From NCBI GenBank assembly GCA_003449515.1, contig DMHI01000135.1, positions 1-10,881 on the forward strand: a DNA stretch of 10,881 bases. Direction: 5' to 3'. The position numbers were made by a program, and so were the translations under genes. The first letter of the stretch is position 1. Each line of letters opens with the position of its first letter. Under the pieces are notes generated by a model. It was not told the DNA's origin, made no database searches, and was given only the letters and a program-made list of their open reading frames with translations. This document shows, piece by piece, positions 6,250 through 10,881 of the stretch. Source of the stretch: Lysobacteraceae bacterium (GTDB lineage Bacteria; Pseudomonadota; Gammaproteobacteria; Xanthomonadales; Xanthomonadaceae).

Positions 6250-8360
6250 CGCTGCGCTGGACGCTGCGCGCACAGATGGTCGCCTGGGTGGCGCTGAGCA
6301 CCGTCGCCATCGCGCTGGTGCTGGGGGGACTGGTCTGGCGCGAGCAGCGCAGCTTCGCGGCGATACGGGCCGGCGGCGATGCGCTGGTGCTCGACGTCGT
6401 CCGCCACGGCCTGCAGGAGCGCGGTGCGGGGCTTGCCGCGCAACTGGCGAGCGCGGTGGCCAATCCGCTGTATTTCCTCGATCTCGACCGGATCGGCGAG
6501 TACGTGCTCAACACCGCCGGGCAGGCCGATGTGGCTTACGTGCTGGTGGCCGACGCCTCGGGCCGCATCATCCACGATGGCAGCCGCGACATCGTGCGCT
6601 TCGGCGAACCGATGCCGGTGCTCGAGGGCGGTACCGCCGCCACCGACCAGCGCCTGGGCGCGGTGTGGGCCGATGGCCTGTTGCATCTCAGCACGCCGGT
6701 GAAACTGGGTGAGCAGCGCATCGGCTGGGTGCGGCTGGGCATGTCGATGGCGGGTGGCGAGCGTGCCGCGCGCTCCTGGGGCCAGACCGTGGAGCGCGGC
6801 CTCGCCGCCAACCGCGAGGCGCATGTGGCCTGGCTGATCGGCAGCCTCGGATTGCTCGGCGCGCTCGGACTGCTGGGCCTGTACCTGCTGCGGCTGCGGG
6901 TACTCAATCCGATCCGCACGCTGGCCGCCGCCGCCGCCGCGGTGGAGGCCGGCCGCTACGCCGAGGCCCGCGCACTGCGCGCCGGCGACGACGAGATCGG
7001 CGATCTCACCCGCGTGTTCGCCCGGATGGCCGACTCGGTCGCGCGCCACGAGCGCGACATCCGCCGCATCGCCTACACCGATCCGCTCACCGGCCTCGGC
7101 AACCGGCTGGCGCTGAGCGAGTCGCTGGAGTCGCGCCTGCTCACCCTGCAGGCCAGCAGCGGCGAACTGGCCCTGATGTTCATCGACCTCGACGACATCA
7201 AGCGCGTCAACGACACCCTCGGCCACCATGTCGGCGACGAGATGCTGGTGGAGGTGGCGTCACGCATCCGTCGCGCCTGCGAGGACGAAGCCATCGACAC
7301 CGCCGAGCTCGCGCGCTTCGGCGGCGACGAGTTCGTGGTGCTGTTTCCGGGTGCCGATGCGCGCCGCCGCGCCGAATCGCTGTCGCGCCGGCTGCTTGCC
7401 GCCATCGCCGAGCCGATGGCGCTGCGCGAGCGCGACCTCGTGGTGTCGGCATCGATCGGCATCACCGTTTTCCCGGACGATGCCGCCTCGGCTTCGCAGA
7501 TGGTCAAGAACGCCGATATGGCGATGTACCAGGCGAAGTCGGCGGGCAAGGGCTGCGTGCGCTTCTACTCGCGCGCGTTCGACGAGGAGGTCGAGCGTCG
7601 CGTCCGCCTCGAACACGACCTGCGCGGCGCGTGGGACCGTGGCGAGATCAGCCTCGCTTTCCAGCCGGTGTTCGACCTCGTCGACGGTCGCGCGGTGGGT
7701 GCCGAGGCCCTGCTGCGCTGGACCCACCCCGAGCTTGGGCTGGTGCCTCCGGCGATCTTCATCGGCATCGCCGAGGAGAGTGGTCAGGTCGATGTGATCG
7801 GCCGCCGCGTGCTCGAGGAGGCGATGCGCGTGGCGATCGGTTGGAGCGCCGGCGGCGCGGGTCGGGCGCCCTTCGTGGCGATCAATGTCTCGCCGCGCCA
7901 ACTGGCGCTTGGCGATCTGACCGAGTCGGTGGAGACGGCGCTGCGCGCCACCGGACTGGCGCCATCGCGCCTGCACCTCGAGCTCACCGAAACCGCGATC
8001 CTGCGCGATGAAGCGCGGGCCACGGCGGCCTTCACCCGCCTGCGTGCGCTTGGCGTTGGCGTCTGGCTGGATGATTTCGGCACCGGCTTCTCGGGCCTTT
8101 CGCATTTGCGCCGGGTGCCGGTCGATGGCGTCAAGATCGACCGCAGCTTCATCACCGACCTGCTGCGCGACCCGAACGACCTCGCACTCACCACCGGCGT
8201 CATCGCCATGGCGCATTCGCTCGGCGTGACCGTGGTGGCCGAGGGCATCGAGAACGAAGGCCAGCACGATCTGCTGCGCGAACGTGGCTGCCCGCTGGGC
8301 CAGGGCTTCTACCTCGGCCGACCGCTGCCGGCCGACGAGGTGGCGCGGCTGTTCGGTTGA
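6246..8360 (+). CDS. Membrane-anchored HAMP-GGDEF-EAL protein (c-di-GMP synthesis and breakdown)
   Basis: A 704-residue inner-membrane signalling protein. It has helix 1 (about 11-31), a periplasmic sensor region (about 32-193; YVLVADASGRIIHDG at 98-112 suggests a Cache/PAS-like fold), helix 2 (about 194-216) and a HAMP linker (about 216-270). A GGDEF domain (about 275-440) and an EAL domain (about 460-704) follow. The cyclase motif F358-GGDEF (359-363) and DPLTGLGNR (279-287) are intact, but the inhibitory RxxD site is missing (IDTA at 350-353). The phosphodiesterase residues are all present: E487 of EAL, N547, E579, D609-D610 in DDFGTG, K630, E666 and Q686. Both activities are therefore possible, and which one dominates cannot be read from sequence. 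It overlaps the preceding binding-protein gene by 4 bases. The partnership resembles NspS-MbaA of Vibrio cholerae, in which a periplasmic binding protein controls a GGDEF-EAL enzyme. Confidence 0.95.
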   Translation: MTLRWTLRAQMVAWVALSTVAIALVLGGLVWREQRSFAAIRAGGDALVLDVVRHGLQERGAGLAAQLASAVANPLYFLDLDRIGEYVLNTAGQADVAYVLVADASGRIIHDGSRDIVRFGEPMPVLEGGTAATDQRLGAVWADGLLHLSTPVKLGEQRIGWVRLGMSMAGGERAARSWGQTVERGLAANREAHVAWLIGSLGLLGALGLLGLYLLRLRVLNPIRTLAAAAAAVEAGRYAEARALRAGDDEIGDLTRVFARMADSVARHERDIRRIAYTDPLTGLGNRLALSESLESRLLTLQASSGELALMFIDLDDIKRVNDTLGHHVGDEMLVEVASRIRRACEDEAIDTAELARFGGDEFVVLFPGADARRRAESLSRRLLAAIAEPMALRERDLVVSASIGITVFPDDAASASQMVKNADMAMYQAKSAGKGCVRFYSRAFDEEVERRVRLEHDLRGAWDRGEISLAFQPVFDLVDGRAVGAEALLRWTHPELGLVPPAIFIGIAEESGQVDVIGRRVLEEAMRVAIGWSAGGAGRAPFVAINVSPRQLALGDLTESVETALRATGLAPSRLHLELTETAILRDEARATAAFTRLRALGVGVWLDDFGTGFSGLSHLRRVPVDGVKIDRSFITDLLRDPNDLALTTGVIAMAHSLGVTVVAEGIENEGQHDLLRERGCPLGQGFYLGRPLPADEVARLFG

Positions 8361-8382
8361 ACGCCGGCCGATGCCGGGCCGT
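8361..8382. terminator. Imperfect hairpin between convergent GGDEF-EAL and exoD genes
   Basis: ACG (8361-8363) pairs with CGT (8380-8382), and CCGGC (8364-8368) with GCCGG (8373-8377), around a CGAT loop, with a 2-base bulge (8378-8379). This fills almost the whole 24-base gap between the two facing stop codons. There is no T tract. Like the secF/suhB junction, it is a candidate bidirectional 3'-end structure. Confidence 0.38.
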
Positions 8383-8384
8383 GC

Positions 8385-9002
8385 TCAGAACCAGCGTGCG
8401 ATCCGATCGACCAGCGCCAGCAGCCCGTTGGCCACGTCGTCGACGAACAGGCTGATCAGCAGGAGTTGCAGGGCGCCCAGCGCCCACGCCAGCAGCATGG
8501 TGATGCCGTCGCGCTCGATGAGCGCAACCGCGAACACCATCAAGGCCAGGCCGAACGGGTAGTTGGTGAGCGGGATCGGCAGGGCCAGCACCGCGCCAAG
8601 CACCACCAGCAGGGCGCCGGTGCAGGCTTTCGCGGCACCATGGTCGATCATCGGCTGCCAGCGCGGCCGGCTGATGCGCTCCAGCCAGGCCAGCGGCCGC
8701 GCCAGCCGCACCCGCAGGCGCTCGATCGCCGCGGTGGAGACCGGGCGGCGCTGCAGCCAGCGCGGCAGCCACGGGTGTTCGGCCTGGAGCATGAGCTGCA
8801 GGCCCATCAGCGAGACCAGTGGGCCACTGACCGCGCCAGCGCCGGCCGGCAACGGCAGGAAGGCCGGCAGCAGCGCGACCAGCAGGAACACGCCGAAGGC
8901 GCGTTCGCTGAAGGCGTCGAGCAACTCGCCGAGCGGCAGCGTGCCGGGGTGGTCGCGGGCGATCCGCTCGAAAAGTCCGCGGGTGGAAAGCGCATCGTGC
9001 AT
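8385..9002 (-). CDS. ExoD-family exopolysaccharide synthesis-related membrane protein
   Basis: A 205-residue integral membrane protein matching the ExoD family (named from Sinorhizobium meliloti exoD, a gene affecting exopolysaccharide and alkali tolerance; biochemical function unknown). The N-terminus has the characteristic cytoplasmic segment TLPLGELLDAFSERAFGVFL (21-40). It leads into a hydrophobic hairpin (about 36-73) with LLPAFLPLPAGAGAVSG (44-60) and LMGLQLMLQAEHPWLPRWL (65-83). A basic amphipathic stretch (about 86-115) is followed by further helices at about 126-162 and 167-187. Length is normal for the family. The ATG at 9002 lacks a Shine-Dalgarno sequence; a -10-like CAGACT ends 5 bases before it, so a leaderless transcript is possible. 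It lies 53 bases after the CNNM/CBS gene on the same strand. Confidence 0.88.
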   Translation of the reverse strand: MHDALSTRGLFERIARDHPGTLPLGELLDAFSERAFGVFLLVALLPAFLPLPAGAGAVSGPLVSLMGLQLMLQAEHPWLPRWLQRRPVSTAAIERLRVRLARPLAWLERISRPRWQPMIDHGAAKACTGALLVVLGAVLALPIPLTNYPFGLALMVFAVALIERDGITMLLAWALGALQLLLISLFVDDVANGLLALVDRIARWF

Positions 9003-9055
9003 GGCGCAGTCTGCGGGGCCGGGCGTGACCGTCGGCTCAATCGCCGCGCGGTCGC

Positions 9056-10366
9056 TCAGGCGCCGTCGCCCTCGTCGAGGGCCAGCCGTGCGACCAGCAG
9101 CTTGTCGATACGCGCGCCGTCGCGATCGACCACCTCGATGCGCCAGCCCTGCCAGGCGAAGTGCTCGCCGGTCTCGGGGATGCGGCCGAAGTGCGCCACC
9201 ACCATGCCGGCGATGGTGTGGAAGTCGTGCTTGTCCTCACCGGGCAGCGCGCCCACGCCCAGCAGCTCGCGGGTGTCGTCGCCGGGCAGGCGGCCGTCGA
9301 CCAGCCAACTGCCGTCGTCGCGTTGCACCAGCAGCGGCTCCTCGTCGCTGGCCTCGTGTGCGGCCTGTCCGCGCCCGATCACCGCGCCGAGCAGGTCGCT
9401 GGCGGTGACCGAGCCGACCACCTCGCCGTATTCGTCGACCACCAGCGCCATCGTCTGCTGTTCCTCGCGCAGGATCTCGAGCAGGCGCATCGCCTGGGTC
9501 GAGGCGGAGACGAACAGCGCCGGCTTCATCGTCGCGAACAGATCGACCGCCCCGCCCTGGCCGAGACGGCCGGTGAGGCTCTTGACCTCGAGGATGCCGA
9601 GCACCTCGGCATCGCTGCCGCGGTAGACCGGATAGCGCGAGTAGGGCGTCTCGCGCATGGTGGCGAGGTTCTCCTCCAGCGGCGCGTTGGCATCCAGCCA
9701 GACCACGCGCGTGCGCGGCGTCATCAGGCTGGCCGCGCTGCGGTCGCCGAGACGAAGCACACGGTTCACCATCGCCTGCTCGTCGGCGTCGATCACGCCC
9801 TGCTCGTGACCCTCGGCCACCAGCAGGCGGATCTCCTCTTCGGTGACACGATCGCCATCGGCGCCGTCGGCGCGCAGCAGCCGCAGCAGCAGCCGCGTCG
9901 AGGCCGCCAGTGTCGCGACGAAGGGCCGCGCGACGCTGGTCATCACCCCCATCGGGATGGCGACGAGGCTGGCGATGCGCTCGGGGTAGAGCGTGGCGAT
10001 GCGCTTCGGCACCAGTTCGCCGAACACCACCGAGCCGTAGAGGATCAGCGAGAAGCTCACCGCGTAGGCGATCCAGCCGGCCCACTGCGCGTCCAGCCCC
10101 ACCCCCGCCAGCGCCGGCGTCAGCCGATCGGCGAAGGTCTCGGCACCGAAGTAGCCCAGCAGCAGGCCGAGCAGGGTGATCCACACCTGCACCGACGACA
10201 GGAAGCCCTCGGGGTGCTCGGCGAGTTCGAGCGCCTTGCCGGCTCCCCGGCTTTCCTTGGCGAGCTGCCTGAGCCTGCCCTTGCGCGAGGTCATCACCGC
10301 CATTTCGGACATCGCGAAAAAACCATTCGCGAGCACGAGCACGAGGACGACGAGGAATTCGAGCAT
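9056..10366 (-). CDS. CNNM/CBS/CorC-HlyC membrane protein (hemolysin family, putative Mg2+/cation transport)
   Basis: A 436-residue protein of the CNNM/DUF21 family, often labelled hemolysin-like. The membrane domain covers about residues 1-160, with helices near 2-16, 57-75, 95-118 and 128-158. It includes the SEMAVMTSRKGRLRQLA segment (20-36) and the conserved GELVPKRIA motif (116-124). A cytoplasmic CBS pair follows, with LMTPRTRVVWLDANAPLEE (214-232) and YSRYPVYRG (242-250) in the first CBS and the second at about 278-335, including MALVVDEYGEVVGSVTASDL (306-325). Residues about 345-428 form a CorC/HlyC domain (WLVDGRLPGDD, TIAGMVVAHFGRIPETGE). Bacterial members act in Mg2+ efflux or homeostasis, and E. 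coli YtfL-type relatives have been linked to cation export. The substrate here is not known. It starts 30 bases after the gene for the 135-residue protein, with AGGGG about 12 bases before the ATG. Confidence 0.92.
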   Translation of the reverse strand: MLEFLVVLVLVLANGFFAMSEMAVMTSRKGRLRQLAKESRGAGKALELAEHPEGFLSSVQVWITLLGLLLGYFGAETFADRLTPALAGVGLDAQWAGWIAYAVSFSLILYGSVVFGELVPKRIATLYPERIASLVAIPMGVMTSVARPFVATLAASTRLLLRLLRADGADGDRVTEEEIRLLVAEGHEQGVIDADEQAMVNRVLRLGDRSAASLMTPRTRVVWLDANAPLEENLATMRETPYSRYPVYRGSDAEVLGILEVKSLTGRLGQGGAVDLFATMKPALFVSASTQAMRLLEILREEQQTMALVVDEYGEVVGSVTASDLLGAVIGRGQAAHEASDEEPLLVQRDDGSWLVDGRLPGDDTRELLGVGALPGEDKHDFHTIAGMVVAHFGRIPETGEHFAWQGWRIEVVDRDGARIDKLLVARLALDEGDGA

Positions 10367-10396
10367 GTCAGGCGGGCCCCTGTGCCCGGTGCGCGG

Positions 10397-10804
10397 TCAC
10401 AGCAGGTCGCCGCCGGCCGACAGCAGCCGCTCCATGCGGTCGCCTTGGCCGCCGATCTCCAGCACCAGCCGGTCGAGCTCGGCGCCGTCGAGGGTGGCGT
10501 AGGGGCGGTTCTCGCAGAGTTGCAGGTAGGGCACGCCGTCGAGCTCGCCGATGGCCAGCCAGCCGACGCGCGAGTGCCAGTTGTAGGCCAGCATCCGCCG
10601 CGCATCGATGCCGGTGATCGGCGCGATGATGGTGCTGGCGCGCAGGACGCGCCGGCCGTCGTCGTCCTCGAGTTCGGCGAGGAACACGCTCTGGTGGCGC
10701 TTGCCGCTGTCGAGCGAGAGCTCCGCGCAGAGCACATAGGGCTCGCTGGTGGTGACGCGGTAATGGGCCTGCACGTGGCCGCGGATCTGTTCGAAGTTCT
10801 GCAT
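10397..10804 (-). CDS. Conserved small protein, possible YbjN/type III chaperone-like fold
   Basis: A 135-residue soluble protein that I do not recognise by name. It has no signal peptide or membrane helix and is acidic. The predicted layout is an N-terminal helix (FEQIRGHVQAHY), several beta strands (YVLCAELSL, SVFLAELED, RVLRASTIIAPI, GWLAIGELDGVPYLQLCEN at 81-99) and a C-terminal helix (GAELDRLVLEIGGQGDRMERLL at 107-128). Helix, strands, then a final helix preceded by a NxxSRxG-like segment (N75-G81) is the shape of YbjN and type III secretion chaperones. This is inference from pattern only. GAGAGG (10818-10813) lies 8 bases before the ATG at 10804, a good ribosome site. It is first in the minus-strand run and 30 bases ahead of the CNNM/CBS gene, so co-transcription is likely. 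Confidence 0.8.
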   Translation of the reverse strand: MQNFEQIRGHVQAHYRVTTSEPYVLCAELSLDSGKRHQSVFLAELEDDDGRRVLRASTIIAPITGIDARRMLAYNWHSRVGWLAIGELDGVPYLQLCENRPYATLDGAELDRLVLEIGGQGDRMERLLSAGGDLL

Positions 10805-10837
10805 CGGGTCATCCTCTCAAGCCGGTATGGTAGCGCC
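10805..10837. promoter_or_regulatory. Compact divergent promoter region with a shared -10-like element
   Basis: Between the start of the minus-strand 135-residue protein and a plus-strand ATG at 10838, TATGGT (10826-10831, plus) and TACCAT (10832-10827, minus) overlap. Each is a plausible -10 box. On the minus strand this would give a leader of about 15 bases carrying the GAGAGG ribosome site. On the plus strand transcription would start at or next to the ATG. No convincing -35 hexamer is seen on either side. Confidence 0.35.
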
Positions 10838-10881
10838 ATGACCGCCAGCGCATCCGCCAGCGCATCCGCGAGAGCGTCCGC
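10838..10881 (+). CDS. Possible start of a plus-strand gene, truncated by window end
   Basis: An ATG followed by open frame to the window edge encodes MTASASASASARAS..., an Ala/Ser-rich N-terminus made by a 12-base repeat. There is no ribosome site, but a -10-like TATGGT ends 6 bases before the ATG, which fits a leaderless message. With only 14 codons visible the product cannot be identified, and the call rests on the divergent context and position. Confidence 0.35.
   Translation, partial: MTASASASASARAS
10844..10879 (+). repeat. Short tandem repeat, unit 12 bases
   Basis: GCCAGCGCATCC occurs twice in perfect tandem (10844-10855, 10856-10867) and is followed by a degenerate third copy GCGAGAGCGTCC (10868-10879, 9 of 12 bases matching). 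In the plus-strand frame it encodes repeats of Ala-Ser-Ala-Ser. It may continue beyond the window. Confidence 0.7.

Noticed and set aside
4975..6273. 432-codon minus-strand open frame opposite trmJ and the binding-protein gene
   Set aside because: Antisense shadow with low-complexity Arg/His/Gln composition and no motif.
6924..6941. (GCC)5 GCG run in the HAMP region as a variable repeat
   Set aside because: Short alanine run in a helix, common in GC-rich genes; no sign of instability.
5787..7229. 480-codon minus-strand open frame opposite the binding-protein and GGDEF-EAL genes
   Set aside because: Antisense shadow; the opposite strand has clear domains throughout.
8466..9626. 386-codon plus-strand open frame
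   Set aside because: Lies opposite exoD and the CNNM/CBS gene, both with convincing motifs; the translation is Gln/Arg/Ser-rich without a domain.
1..10881. CRISPR array, tRNA, insertion sequence or phage genes
   Set aside because: No regularly spaced repeats, cloverleaf, transposase or integrase motifs were seen on either strand.

Overview
The window is GC-rich bacterial chromosome, densely coded, with gaps mostly under 100 bases. The gene order tgt-yajC-secD-secF followed by suhB and trmJ is typical of Gammaproteobacteria. High GC, the form of YajC and the accessory genes suggest Lysobacterales (Xanthomonadales) or a near relative. That placement is inference, since no 16S or other marker lies in the window.

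Bases 1-3552 (+) hold the 3' end of tgt (tRNA queuosine modification), then yajC, secD and secF, which together form the SecDF-YajC accessory complex that uses proton flow to help pull exported proteins across the inner membrane. A short hairpin followed by a few T lies between yajC and secD. secF uses a GTG start. Convergent to secF is suhB (3582-4415, -), an inositol-monophosphatase-family protein. Divergent from suhB is trmJ (tRNA 2'-O-methyltransferase), which probably starts at the TTG at 4511 rather than the upstream GTG at 4445.

Downstream of trmJ the familiar order (cysE/iscR or iscR in model gammaproteobacteria) is not seen. Instead there is a two-gene unit: a secreted PhnD-type substrate-binding protein (5338-6249), overlapping by 4 bases a membrane-anchored HAMP-GGDEF-EAL protein (6246-8360). 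No ABC permease or ATPase is present in the window. The arrangement looks like a periplasmic ligand receptor feeding a c-di-GMP enzyme, comparable in logic to NspS-MbaA of Vibrio cholerae. It is the most interesting part of the window.

The right part (8385-10804) is on the minus strand, read from right to left: a 135-residue protein of unknown function with a possible YbjN/type III chaperone-like fold, a CNNM/CBS/CorC-HlyC membrane protein, and an ExoD-family membrane protein. At the far right edge a plus-strand ATG at 10838 may open another gene, cut off by the window end. Both convergent junctions (secF/suhB and GGDEF-EAL/exoD) are filled by imperfect hairpins. I saw no tRNA, rRNA, insertion sequence, phage gene or CRISPR array.
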